From the NCBI GenBank assembly GCA_004154925.1, contig QJNS01000222.1:1-64000 (forward strand): a DNA stretch of 64,000 nt, given 5' to 3'. Each line of letters opens with the position of its first letter. The stretch's first letter is position 1. Source of the stretch: Monosporascus cannonballus. Lineage: Eukaryota > Ascomycota > Sordariomycetes > Xylariales. The position numbers and the translations under genes are program-made. Under the pieces are notes generated by a model. It had not been told where the DNA came from and did no database searches. It saw only the letters and a program-made list of their open reading frames with translations. Positions 36,251 through 48,069 of the stretch are shown here, piece after piece.

Positions 36251-37824
36251 TTATAGCGTTACGAAAAAAAAATTAAATATATATATAGGAAATCAGATAA
36301 CCCAAAAACCATAAAATAATAATAATTTAATTAGAAATTAATTGTTTAAAAATTATAAAAATTACAAAACATAACTTTAAACAAATTTAAAATATTAACT
36401 TTAAAATATTACCTAATTATATAATTATTTTTGAATTTTTAGCAAATAATTATTTTATTATATATGAGTCGGAAACCGATAAACGACATAAAAAAGTCGA
36501 ATTTTTATTTCGAAAATAAAATTTTACGTTTAATTATTAAGCCTTACCTTAATTATCCCTTAATAAACGTATTAAAAGGTTAATATAAAAATATCGAAAA
36601 ACGATAAGACAATATATAACTATATAAAATAAATATATTTATTAAATTTATTAAGTATAAAACTTGAAAAAAATTTAAAAATATTTTATTTCTTACGAAA
36701 AATAACGCCTGAATAACCGGAATACAGTTTATTATTAATCGGAAATAAGGCGTTATCTTTAAAATATTTAACGTATTTTGGTTTAGTAATAACCTTATTA
36801 AATAAAACTATTTTTAATTATAATTATTAATAAATATTAAACCTTTATTAAAAAGTTAAAAAGCGGGCGGAAAATATTCGTAAACGGAAAATATAATAAC
36901 ATAACGGCCTTAAAAATCGCCTTATTTATAAAGGAACCCTAAAATTACGCCTAATCGGAAATTATTTGCGGAATAATAAAAAATCGTAACATTTATAAAA
37001 AAGATTTAAATTTATAAATTTATAAAACGATATTAAAACTAGATTTCTATAATTATAACGAATAATCAGAAATCGATTTTCGTTATATTAAGAAAACGAT
37101 ATTTTTTAATAATAATCGTATTAAGGGCAAATTCGGTTTTGCGAAAAAGGTTAAGTCGACGACCAACCGTAACTACGTCGGAACGTTTATATTAGATATT
37201 CGTAATATAAATTTTTTCGAATTTATCTATTAATTTCTAATTGTCGATACCAAATTAAAAACTTGTTTGAACAGTATTTGTAAAAACGATCGGAATTTAA
37301 ACGAAAATCAAATAATAATGTTAAAAATATTAAAAATATTTATTTATTACGTAAATATAATACAGCTTATTATCGTCCGTAGTACGATTAATATTTATTT
37401 TATTATCGACGTCGAAAAAATAACCTTAAAAAAGTTCTAATCCTTAATAATATCAAAATATCACTTTTCTTAGAATTTCTTACGAAAACAAAATATGGCG
37501 AACGGAAATAATACGTAAAACAAACAGAATAGGCGAAATAAAAATAAAGAAAAACAGAAGCCCGAACGAAACGCGTACGCAGAAAAAATGGAAATATATG
37601 CGCGAAAAAAAAATAAATAAGGTAAAATTAAAAACGGATTATAATAAGAAATTAGGCAAAATATAATGAATTACATAATATAATACGTATTAATTAATAC
37701 GGCAATTATGTATAACATAATATAATGGTAAATTATTGATAAATATACGTAATTAAATTTAAAAATATATTATATCAAATTAATAATAATATTATTAGGG
37801 AGTAGTAACTTAAAAAGGGGGAAT

Positions 37825-37987
37825 TGTCAGCTAGCAGGAGGTGCTCTAGCACCCCATATACGGAAGATTCCCTTTAATTGGAACATATATGTTCCGGGAC
37901 TAGATCACCTTAAAGTGCAGTGCGCGTTCTAAAGCATTTGCAACTAGTTATCAATACATATATAACTAATATCCCTTATATCTAACA
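37825..37987 (+). repeat. 5' LTR of copia copy 2
   Basis: 163 bp starting tgtcagctagc and ending atctaaca. It contains a perfect 16-bp palindrome (ggaacatatatgttcc). Confidence 0.9.
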
Positions 37988-40900
37988 ATTAAAAGTTTTA
38001 TTCGTTTAATTAAGGCATATATCAATTAATCAACTGTTATTAAGACGATATAAGCTATATATTAATTGTAATTATCGAAATACGCCAATAATAAGAATAG
38101 CAACCGTATCGTTAACGTCCTCCGTTATTTATAAAGGACCCAAGGACTAAAATCGTTTCAAAAGCGAATTCTAATTTAAAATATACGCGTTCAATATTTG
38201 GGATTATATCGATCCTAATTAAAACCTTTAATAACCTATTAAACTTATAAAACCTAATATAATTTCCTATCTAAAGAAACGAATCCGTTATACTATATAA
38301 ATTAATACCTTAAGCGGTTCCTCGTTTATATTTATATTCTCCGGAAGAATTACTGAAAAAATCAATTATATTAATTATTTAACGAATATCTTTAAAATAA
38401 CGACCGAAAACAAATAAGCTTATAATCAAAATTTTATAACGTATATTTACAAAAATCGAAAGTATAACACCTTTCGTAAAAATATTAACAGCCTTACGAA
38501 ATAAGTCTTAAAGTTAATATTTCCAACAATTAAAAAAATTAGCTTTTTTTTAAGAAAGCACTTACGAAAATAATACGCTAACCTTCGCGAATCCGGCAAG
38601 ATATACGATAATAAACTCCTAATTAATATTTAACGAAAATATTACGAAATATTAAAACAAATTTCGAAATCTAGCAAAACATTAAACGATTAAATCGTAA
38701 AATGGTAAAAGATCATAATTTTAAGATAATAATATAATATTCCAAAAACGAAAACGATAATTACATAGGTTAACGATTTATATATAATATTAACCCCTAT
38801 AATTAGGATATAGATTACTATTTTTTAAATAATCAAAAAAACCAATATCGATAACAGTACGATTAATTTCTAAAAAACGGTAATTAACCTTCTGGATTAT
38901 TAGGCTATGGCCTACCTTATATTTATATTACGAAATATTAAGGTAACCTTTTTAACGTTTTATAAGATATCTGTAAATTCCCGTAATTAAAATAATCTTA
39001 ATTAAGGAAATCCTAAGGGTATTAGCCTTTAACCGCAAGAAGACAACCCCAAGCTGTGAGCCGAAACGAAATAGCCGTAAGAGTTTTTATACGGACCGGA
39101 ATAGTAATAAACGGAGGCGTTAGGGATTAGGCGTACAGGGTATCTGTTACAAAGCGTACCTAACTAATTACCATACATTATCCAATTCTTATTATGCATT
39201 CCCTAGGAGGGCTCCAAAAAGTTTCCGTTTTAACAACAGGGTAATAATATATATCTAAAAACGAATTTCCGCTAATTAATTTTTAAAAGAAAAAATCGAC
39301 CGCCTATCGAAAACTATAAAAAAACTTACTATACAAAAGATAAATTAACTTTTAAAAAAGGTACGACAAATACTAATATATTTCCTAATTACTGATTAAC
39401 GCAACGTCATAAGCACTTTATCTTACCCCTTAAAAAATTTAGCCATTTTGGACTTAAAGTTTACGATACATATTTTTAACTTAATTAGCAAATTTTTAAA
39501 CTTTAAATCTACCGTATAAAATAACGGGATATACGCAAATAACAGCTTCGTCTCGATCAAAAAATACGAAAAAATTAATATAATTTTTTCGAAACCCTAA
39601 CGGTATAAAAATATTACGTTCATATAACGTAACATATTACGAAAATTTCGCATATAACCTGGTATTTCTTCAGCAGCTCCGGAAAAAAAGTTATTAATAA
39701 AATAACCGAAAAACCAATAATTTTTTTTAAAATAAATATAATTAAATAATTATTACATTAATAAACAAATTTAATTAATTCGTTATGAAAAATATTAATA
39801 TAATAATTACCTATGTAATTTTAACAACCTATAAACGAAACGTTAATTCGGAAATAGCGAAACCATTATAAATTGGTAACGGCATTATATAATATTTAAA
39901 ACTAAAATACCCAAAACCCGAAATAATCGCTTAATTACAATCCTATACGAAAAAAGTCCGCCTAAAAGGTTTTATAATAATTAAATACCAAATATATAGC
40001 AAGGCGAAAATTAAAAAGCTAATACGCCACAAACCAAAAAAGAGAATATCCCAATTAAAATAAAAAATCACTATTAATTTTATACATTTTTAAAAAACCC
40101 CTAAAAATATAAATACGTTATATTTACTACCGACAAATACTTAAATTTCATTTAGAATATTTACCTTAAAAACCAAAAGTAAAATATATTAATTATAATA
40201 TTTCGACATTTTCTAGAAGTTCTAAAAAATTAAAATAAAAGTTTTCCATAAATAATTAAATACGATAACAAAATTATAAAAACTTATTAACTTCAAAATA
40301 TATTTTGATTATTTTTTTTAATCTTAAACTTAAACCTTTAACATTATATACCTAAACTTAAAATTAAGGTGCAAAACATTTAAGAGATATAATTAAGGAA
40401 AAAATAATTATAATACGAAGTAGCATTAAATTACCTTCGTTCCTAATCGTATATATCTTTAAAACGGCAGTATACTTATATAACCGTACCCCCAAATACG
40501 TATTTTTTTAACAAAGCCCATACGAAATTTATTATATTTACTTAACGTACAAAAACGGCGTTATAATGCTTAATCAAAAGCCTTAATAAGCTTACTTACA
40601 AACATACGGCTATATGGCTTACGTTATAACAATTACCGCTATAAAAATAACAAAAAATTTAAAAACTAAATCCCAAAATGTAAATTAGTTATTTCGTCGG
40701 TTACAGATCTATAAATATTTACGAGATCTGGAACTCATTAATTAATAAGGTTATTATTATTCGAAATATATAGTTTAATACAAAGATTACCTTTTTAAAT
40801 AATATTAAAAATTTAAAAGATAACCTTTTGTATATTATAAAAAAGGGTTATAAAAATTATTTCGACAGGTAAAAATACCTGATCAAAACGATAACTATTT

Positions 40901-41759
40901 AATTTATATATAAGGAAAAAAATACAAACCTAAATAAAACAATTTAATTACCGGCTAAACAGAAAAAATGGCTTTAAAGAAATACTAATATGGGATACGT
41001 ACGGAATAAGAAAAAATAAACTTATTCGTAAAGAACTAATTATCCTTATATAACCGCTATATTCGAACTATTTCCGTTTCATAAATTATTACCGCTATTA
41101 ACGTTTACCCTAATAACTGTTACAATTATTACGCCGACGGAAAAAATAAAAATAAACCTAAATTCCCCTTATATTATTTAACCCAAAATAACAATAAAAA
41201 ACAAAAATATCTTACGGGTTATAAACGTAAGCTCCACGTATATTCCGTATTAAAAAAATATTATCCGAAACAAATACAAAATATAGGAAACCGTATTTAA
41301 TACAAGACGTTTAACCCCTTTTATAAATACGTACGATAACCGGCTCGTAAACTATAAAAATTTAAAAAAATTAATTACCCAAAATACGCGCCACTTTAAT
41401 TAGAAAAATAATAATATCTTAATATATAAAAAAGCATTTAAATTATAAAACCGGGTATATAAACGTATTTACCGCTACCGCCGCGAAGCTATAAAAAGCT
41501 AAATATATACCCGTTAAAAAAATATTCCGTAAAACCAAAAAAGCTTATTTATAAAATCATAAAAAAAGTTTAATCTTAAAAAGCCATTAATTAATTTTTT
41601 GCAAAAAAAATTAAATTTTAAAATATATATATATATATATTTAACAAACATAATTAATTCTAAAAATATAAGGCTTATTTTATCGTATAAAACGATTAAT
41701 AACTTAAAACCGCTTATAATAATATATAAGCAATTACCTTTATTAAAAAATCGTTTTAA
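37988..41759 (+). other. Copia copy 2 interior, gag/protease/integrase part (degraded)
   Basis: The primer-binding region follows the LTR (attaaaagttttattcg), identical in the first bases to copy 1. The rest is strongly AT-rich. By position gag, protease and integrase should lie here, but no motif is safe to call. Confidence 0.5.
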
Positions 41760-42080
41760 ATTTTAATCGTTATTACGGCTAAATTCGACTTAAAACTTAA
41801 GTAATATAATATTATAAATATCTTTATAAATACTAACTTATCTTACAAAATATATATAAAAACGTCCTTAAAATACTCGTAACGTAACGAAATTCTCCTA
41901 ATTAAAAAATATTATATAAATTAAGGAAATCATTTTTGCTATAGCAGAAAAACTTTCTTAAGATATTTAAAAAAGAATTAGGATTTAACCCCGTTCTTTA
42001 CGAACTTTATTATTTTATTTATTAAAAGATATTTATTTTCTTCTTTATAAATAATATTATTATAACATATTACGAAAAAA
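41760..42080 (+). pseudogene. Copia reverse transcriptase remnant
   Basis: Reads TAKFDLKLK, stop, YNIINIFINT, where fungal copia elements have AAKFDLELxQYDVVNAFVNA. Further on come segments standing for LNKALYGLRxSPLLW, then IFIFFF and INNIII in place of the catalytic FFYVDDIV: the two aspartates of YVDD are lost by G-to-A change. Confidence 0.75.
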
Positions 42081-42899
42081 ATCAAGATTTTGTCAATTAG
42101 TTAATTTAATAAATATAAAAACGGTATACCTTAATAAAAAGTAAAACTTTACAGTAATTTCTCGGTGTCGAAATAATTAAAAATAAATTTAATAAAAAGA
42201 TCTAGTTATCCTAATTTAATTTCATAAATAAATTAGTTAATTTAATACCTAAAAAAAATTTAAATAATTTTTCAAAAATATCTATAACTAATATTAAGCT
42301 ATTGCCAAACCCTAATTTAACTTATTTAAACTTTATTAACAAATATCCAAAAAATCGGTTCCATTTTTTTCGTAATAATTAATATGTAACCCAATATATC
42401 TTTTACGGTATCCCGATTTACTTAATTTAGCTTAAACCCTAATAACGCATATTATAAAACTGCCGACCAAATTATATTATATTTAATCGGAACCAAAACG
42501 TTAACGTTATATTACGAGAGTAAAAATTTATTAAATATTTGAAATAACCCTTTTTTTCGCGAATAATATGATTAACCGAAAAAGCTTTTAAATTTACGTT
42601 ATAAAATTATTCGAAAAAATAATAAAATAACGGATAAATAAGCAAAATATAATAATTATTTTTATAATAAAAACGGAATTATTATCCTTTACCTAAATTA
42701 TAAAAAAAATCTTATTTAATTTTCGATTAATTAAAAAATTAAAAATTACCTTCAATATAAAACCGTTAAATATATAATATAATAATTAATAAATTATATA
42801 ATTTATTAACGCCGATATTACTCTGTTAATAACGAAATTACGGCATATAGATATATATAATTATTAATTACAATAAACCGTAAAAAAACACTTAATCAA

Positions 42900-43000
42900 A
42901 ATAAATTATATGCTTACGGGCGACATATTAATTAATGGTTTAACGAAAGCCCTATTACGGAAACCCTTTAAATACTTCAAAAAACAGCTAGAATTAATAA
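42900..43000 (+). pseudogene. Copia RNase H end remnant
   Basis: The plus strand reads YMLTGDILINGLTKALLRKP, matching the end of copia polyproteins (xxPADGLTKALPxxK). It marks the 3' end of the coding part, about 170 bp before the 3' LTR. Confidence 0.75.
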
Positions 43001-43166
43001 ATATTAGGGAAACTTTTAATTAACGGAAAAATGCTTTACGAAAAATTTCCAAAAAATTGGCTAATTAGGAAAATTTAATCGCCGGAAAAAAAATGGAATG
43101 GATAATTGTGGCTTTAGGAGTTATAACAGTTAACACCGTGAATGTTTCAAGGTATTAAGGGGGTAC

Positions 43167-43328
43167 GTCAGTTAGCAGAAGGTGCTTTAGCACCTCATAT
43201 ACGAAAGATTCCCTCTGATCGGAACATATATATTCCGGGACTAGATCACCTTAAAGTGCAGTGCGCGTTCTAGAGCACTTGCAACTAGTTATCAATACAC
43301 ATATAACTGATGTCCCTTATATCTGACA
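43167..43328 (+). repeat. 3' LTR of copia copy 2
   Basis: 162 bp; the first base is c rather than t, the end is atctgaca. It is preceded by the polypurine tract and followed by the GGAAT target copy. Confidence 0.9.
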
Positions 43329-43336
43329 GGAATAAT

Positions 43337-43542
43337 TATAAAACTATAACCCTTATAAGAATAAGGCTGATAGCCGACCAGCTACCGATCAGCCACCGAT
43401 CCATTTACTAATATAAATCCACCATCTGGCAGCTAATAAGAAACGCCAGATGGAAGTAACCTAATACATTTACTTCTTGGAATCTGTTTTACGACTGGTC
43501 GGAGATCACCTTACCCAGCTCACAGCTATCCATTATCTTACA
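43337..43542 (+). repeat. 3' LTR of the gypsy element
   Basis: 206 bp. The first 30 bp are RIP-altered (tataaaactataac against tgtgagaatacagc in the 5' copy), the remainder is close to unmutated and ends cttaca. Confidence 0.88.
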
Positions 43543-43547
43543 GTTTC

Positions 43548-44102
43548 GTCCGATTAATACCAAAATATCCAAATAGCGTTTTTATAGGTAGCGTAAAACG
43601 CATGGCGCTTTTTCCTATTTTTCTGTGGAACCTAAGGCTTGCGTCGAACTTTGCGCCGGGCTTTGCCAGTTAATTTAAATACGTAATAAACCGTATTTTT
43701 ACATAGCTGGACTCCGGGTTTGCTTGGCGTTCTTAGGGCTTCAAAAGGAACGCGTCGTTCTTTAACGGCAGCCCGTACAAGTTTTCGAACTGTTCGGTCC
43801 GTTACTTTAAGGGGCTGGCCAGGCCTAGGTCTTGATTCGAAAGTAACAGGACGTCCGGCAGCTTCATGTTCTTTGCAGTAGCGGATGGTATCATGAACCG
43901 TTGATTTTGGGACGTCTTTAAGGCGTGCAATCTCCGAATACGTATGCCGGGCGCGATATAAGGCCCAAATGGCTGCACGTTTAGTTTGAGGTAATTCGCG
44001 CCTTTTGGTTTTGGGTTCGTTAGCCATTGGAACGAATTGGGCTATGTTGTGTGGTCCAAATGGTCCATACAAAATGGGTGGTGGTGATGGGAAATGTGGC
44101 AT
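43548..44102 (-). pseudogene. Mariner transposase, N-terminal fragment with helix-turn-helix
   Basis: An open frame of 156 codons (44102-43632) followed, after a stop, by readable sequence to the gypsy insertion. The N-terminal region shows KRAAIWALYRARHTYSEIA and VPKSTVHDTIRYC, a helix-turn-helix of the Tc1/mariner type, then a second DNA-binding region (GRPVTFESRPRPGQPLKVTD). After the stop the sequence ends with SDET, where the Asp is the first catalytic residue of the DDE/D triad. This is the least mutated part of the element. Confidence 0.85.
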
Positions 44103-44128
44103 TTAGGGGCTAAGTGGGGGGGAAATTC

Positions 44129-44154
44129 GTCCGGAAACTAAGTGGACCCAATTG
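44129..44154 (-). repeat. Right terminal inverted repeat of the mariner element
   Basis: Reverse complement begins caattgggtccacttag and matches the left end. It is followed by the TA target copy at 44155-44156, then directly by polyketide synthase sequence. Confidence 0.9.
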
Positions 44155-44156
44155 TA

Positions 44157-46652
44157 CAACCTCCAGGTCGCTTACCCGCTGCTGATATTCGTCCACGATA
44201 GCAAACATGTGATGGGAGTGGAACGCCGACTCCACCTGAAGTTTTCGAGCGAAGATGCTGCGAGGCGTCAGGCTCTTCTGCAGTTGTGTTGTAGCAGACA
44301 TGTATCCCGAGATCGTGAAGCTTCGGGGAGTATTAACGCTTACCACAACGATCTTGCCGTTGCTTTCACCATTGACTCTATTTCTTTGGCGGCTTCTTCC
44401 TCCGTTAATCCAGCAGCCATCGTGGCCCCTTTCATCGACTTGATGATAGGAGTGACCAAGGCACGGTAGTATGCCACGCACATGGCTGACTCGAGACTCA
44501 GGGTACCAGTGGCGTATGCGGCCCCAATTTCACCTCTGGAATAACCAACGACTTTGGAAGGTAGGATGTTCCACGATGCATACAAGTCGACAAGAGCGAG
44601 CTGGAGAGCCGCACAACGAGGTTGCGAAAACTCATCGCCGTTGATCCTTGATGACTTCCGGTCTTTGAGCAGCTCTCCTACCGCAGACTGTTAGCAAGAG
44701 CGGCTCCTTTAGCGATAGGAAAACCAGAACCCCCTAAGGCTTTTCCTTGTAATGACCAAGAGGATCCGAAAGGTTGCACTGCCTTGTCACAGGTAGCTAC
44801 GCTTTGAGCAAAAACTAGGTATTGCATGGGCCTTCGGCCCTTCGCCCACCACTGAGCGCCTTGACGTGTGAAGATGAAGCCCGATCTTAGGCAGCTCAGA
44901 GGGGCACTGTACCGTTGTCGATAGCGACCTCAGCTCCTCGACTGGTCCCTCTCTCGACGAGGCGACAACTTTGCCTCCAACGTCCAGTTGTGACCGACGC
45001 TCGCAAAGAGTGGACACAAGGTCATCCAAGAAGAGCTCTTCATTCTTCGGTTTTTGAGAGGCGAGATGTTCGGCATATGCCTCGCGTTGTTAAGTACCGA
45101 CGCTGATTCATGACCTGAAAAGTGGAATATTCGCTGACGTCCTCCCAACGTATTATGTTCCGAGACTATGGAGCTTCTTGTATTTGCTGTGTCAGGCGTG
45201 TTATCGCCCATATCGGACGGTTCTGTGGATGAGATCTCAGCACTGGTCGCCAGCGAGAATAGTTCCTCGCTCTCAGTAATCTCTCCTAGTGGCAGGTAAG
45301 TGCGATGCTTTCTATGCATGCCCCTTTCGCGCATATAGTGGTACGCATCATCGAGAATAATATGAGCCTCGGTGCCACCGTACCCGAAACCGTTAACTCT
45401 CGCCCTTCTCTAGCCAGCCACCGGCCATACTGTTGCCTCGGTCGGAACGCGGATCCTCGAGCCGTCGAAATGGATCGCTGGATTCCCTCTTTCAAACCAG
45501 ATGCTGGGAGCAATCATGCCCTTTCCAAACTCATTACGACCTTGATCGGACCAGCAAGACCGCTCGAATCTTCAAGGTGTCCGATGTTCGTTTGACGCTG
45601 TCCACGAAGAGCCTGCCCTCTTCGCCATCCAGGCGATGCGTTCCCAAGGTATCTCCAATCGCGCCGCGCTCGATCGGATCTCCTGCCGGCGTCCCCGTTC
45701 CGTGTGCCTCGCAGTATGCAGTCATTGCGGGATCGCAACCTGCCTGTTCTTATGCCGAGCGGATGAGACGAGCCTGCGCCTCTCGCGAAGGCAGTGTGGT
45801 GCCGGTATTTTTCCCGTTTGAGTTCACCGCCATACCTCGGATGGTTGCACGAACTGTGCCGCTGTCGCGGATGGGCTCGTCCAGCGGCCTCAGGATCAGA
45901 GCGGCCGTACCTTCACCTCAGACATAATCGTTTGCGCAGAATCAAAAGGGTAACATATCGAATCGGGACTGAGGAAGTGAAGATTCGTCATTCCTACCAT
46001 CATGTCTGGGTTAAGGATCGCGTTCGTCGCGCCAACTATAGCCGCTTTGCTCTCGCCTGTACAGAGACTTTGGCAGGCTAGATGGACAGGTACAAGACTG
46101 CTACTGCAAACCCATCGAGAGTCATGCTGGGGCCTTGGTGGTTGAAGCAGAAGCTTATTCGGTTTGACAATATCGATTGACCAGTGCCGACAGAGTGGTA
46201 TTTGGTAGGACGTCCGGGTCCTTCTTGGCGATCTGGTCGTAGTCATGGGTGAATCAACCCACGTTACAATCGGTATTCGTCCCCGACAGGCTGGATATAG
46301 GGATGTCCGCATTCTCCGTGGCTTCATATATTACCTTGAGAAGCATCCGCTGCATAGGATCCATACTGAGGGCCTCGGCCGGTGAGATGGAGAAGAAGCG
46401 GGCGTCGAAGGCTGACATGTCCTCCTCAAGGACATGGCCCCACGGACGTTTAGCGTCCCATTCTTCTCCCATCGGAATAATAGAAAGAATCAACCTTGAA
46501 TCGATCAGGGGACGTTTCGCTTCGAGCGGACTGCTTCCCCATCAGGAGATCCCAGAACTTCTTCCCGCTCGGTGCACCGCCTGGCGGGCGACAGCCGACG
46601 ACGACGATAGCAATTGGTATGACTTCGCTGCCACCGCCTCTGAGAGGCCCAT
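44157..46652 (-). pseudogene. Polyketide synthase, decayed KS-AT remnant
   Basis: Minus-strand reading from the start near 46652 gives an N-terminal IAIVVVGCRPPGG and [15 protein letters not shown], then the ketosynthase. [20 protein letters not shown] precedes the active-site region [16 protein letters not shown] (Cys kept), followed by [15 protein letters not shown] (His kept) and a trace of SVKTNIGHLE. The linker and acyltransferase follow, with GYSRGEIGAAYATG (family GHSxG; His is now Tyr, Ser kept) and AFHSHHM. Order and motifs are those of an iterative type I fungal PKS. At least six frame changes break it. The gene stops exactly at the mariner insertion; dehydratase, reductase and carrier domains are not found on the other side. 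Truncated and non-functional. Confidence 0.88.
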
Positions 46653-46797
46653 GTGATTGAGTGTGATTACGGCTGGAACGGGTTAAGGCCAAAGGCCAGA
46701 AAAAGGGAAAGTGATATAAGGGACTTCGTAATTCTCTTCATCCAGCCGCCATCGATAGACTATACGGCCATCTACAAACGAATCTGATAGTAAGGTT

Positions 46798-47168
46798 AAG
46801 CTTTTTGGTTCAAAAATTCATCCACTGAGAGCAGATCAAGAGGCATGGGGCCGTGGAATGCGACCAAATTTGTAGCGCAAGGAGCTGGGCTCTTAAGTCT
46901 CTTCCTTAGTATTTCTTCAATGAGGGATGGCAAATAACTAGATGGCCGCGCGGCATGAGACGACGACTCTGAGAGCGAGCTCCTCCGGCCCCGAAACAAT
47001 CTTTCGCATCCCCTTGCTCATTCCGGCATCCGTAATTCTGTCGGGGAACTGTCCAATCATAATGGGGCCGGCCGCTGCGGTGGCTTTGGTGGGTCTCGGT
47101 GGATTTTGGATTTTGCAAGAGAGCCGCCTAAGGGGAATCTGCCAGTTACCATACTCAATCCGTTCCAT
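46798..47168 (-). pseudogene. Unassigned coding remnant upstream of the PKS
   Basis: Two minus-strand frames join across one frameshift near 46935: one with GMSKGMRKIVSGPEELALRV, the other with SYLPSLIEEILRKRLKSP ending in a stop at 46798. Codon use and continuity suggest the C-terminal end of a real protein. A short-chain dehydrogenase tail is possible, but I cannot support it. It lies between the PKS and the aminodeoxychorismate-synthase-like relic, so it may be another member of the dead cluster. Confidence 0.35.
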
Positions 47169-48069
47169 TTTTTGCTCGACACTTCATTTAGAGCTCCGCC
47201 AACGTTCCGCGGTACGAAGCTGTGATACAAGAAAGCCGTGTTTCCAACTTGGTCCTGCCCTGGCCCTGATCATTGGCCACGTCTGTCTTCCATTGAATAT
47301 CCCTGTTCAGGGCAAACTCTGCCGTCGGCGGATTGGCAATCTATTAACCAACCTACGGTAATAGACATGACGAAATATACACAGTGAAATTACAGCAATT
47401 GCACCTTCAAGCGCTACCTGTGTTTCGGAAAGACCGAAGAAATAAACGCCCCACCCTACCGCGGGAATACCCTATGCCCCAACATTGCTGCAGTGCCTGC
47501 AGGCTACAGCATCCTTAACGAACCCCAGCCGTAGCGGTGCTGTCTTCATGTATAAGGTGAGATAACTTAGAAACCTAGCACATACGACCATACCACGTGG
47601 AAAGCTCGGGATCCCGTCCGCTCTCCCCTAGATAAGCCGCGTAGGGCCAGATTAGTAGTTGGGTCGGTGACGACCAGCGAATCCCTGGTGTTGTATGTTT
47701 TTTGCGTCTTTGTCCACCCAAACACTCCCCTTAACCCCTTCTGCTGCCGTTACCCTCTTCATCTTCTTTTTTATTCACTTAAATTTCCTATTTGCACTTT
47801 TTAAGTTTCCATATTTCTAAGTTCTATCAATCAATCTTCCCAGTACCAAGGCTGTGCATTATGGGACTCTGTTTGGGTGGAGACCGGGGGTCGGGGGGGT
47901 GAATTTGTGCCTTTAGACATACGGCTCCTCTCCGCAACGAGCTGACTAAGCGGTCACGCCACTAGCTCGACTATTGCCGGTGGACCATCACCCTTTTGAA
48001 TCATTCCGCACGACGACACATATCCCAGTGCAATTGCGTTGAGGGAGAGTTCCTCTCCCAATTTGAACA
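47169..48069. other. Intergenic stretch without a recognised gene
   Basis: Nothing recognisable apart from a pyrimidine-rich stretch around 47690-47830 and a G-rich run near 47882-47900. Confidence 0.5.

Larger units (their letters stand above)
37825..43328 (+). mobile_element. Ty1/copia LTR retrotransposon, copy 2, RIP-degraded
   Basis: LTRs of 163 and 162 bp, with a perfect 5-bp target duplication GGAAT (37820-37824 and 43329-43333). The polypurine tract (ttaaggggg) lies just before the 3' LTR. Reverse transcriptase and RNase H are readable on the plus strand in the copia order, near the 3' end. It inserted between the gypsy polypurine tract and the gypsy 3' LTR. Its LTRs differ from each other by about 16 bases, all transitions. 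Confidence 0.9.
30817..43542 (+). mobile_element. Ty3/gypsy (chromovirus-type) LTR retrotransposon, RIP-degraded and split by copia copy 2
   Basis: The 206-bp LTRs at 30817-31022 and 43337-43542 align along their length. The flanking target duplication is GTTTT (30812-30816) against GTTTC (43543-43547), one transition apart. A polypurine tract (aaaaaggggg, 37811-37820) lies immediately before the 3' LTR and is separated from it by the copia insertion. Without the copia element the length is about 7.2 kb. Reverse transcriptase, integrase and chromodomain can be read in that order on the plus strand. All frames are interrupted by RIP-type stops. It interrupts the mariner transposase directly after its first catalytic Asp. 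Confidence 0.88.
24413..44154 (-). mobile_element. Tc1/mariner-type DNA transposon, split by two LTR-retrotransposon insertions
   Basis: Inverted ends (24413-24439 and 44129-44154) are flanked on both sides by TA (24411-24412 and 44155-44156), the target duplication of this superfamily. Removing the copia element (with one CAAGC) and the gypsy element (with one target copy) leaves about 1.3 kb, a usual size. The transposase gene runs on the minus strand in three pieces: 44102-43548, 30816-30502 and 24806-24533. The outer right piece still has a 156-codon frame with a helix-turn-helix; the other pieces hold many TGG-to-stop and Asp-to-Asn changes. It is non-autonomous today. Confidence 0.88.

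Noticed and set aside
24120..43600. CRISPR-like array in the AT-rich block
   Set aside because: Repeated short words are due to base composition; no regularly spaced identical repeats, and the genome is eukaryotic.
24413..44154. AT-rich block as a centromere or mitochondrial insert
   Set aside because: Its content is fully accounted for by mariner, copia and gypsy elements with LTRs and target duplications; no mitochondrial gene was seen.
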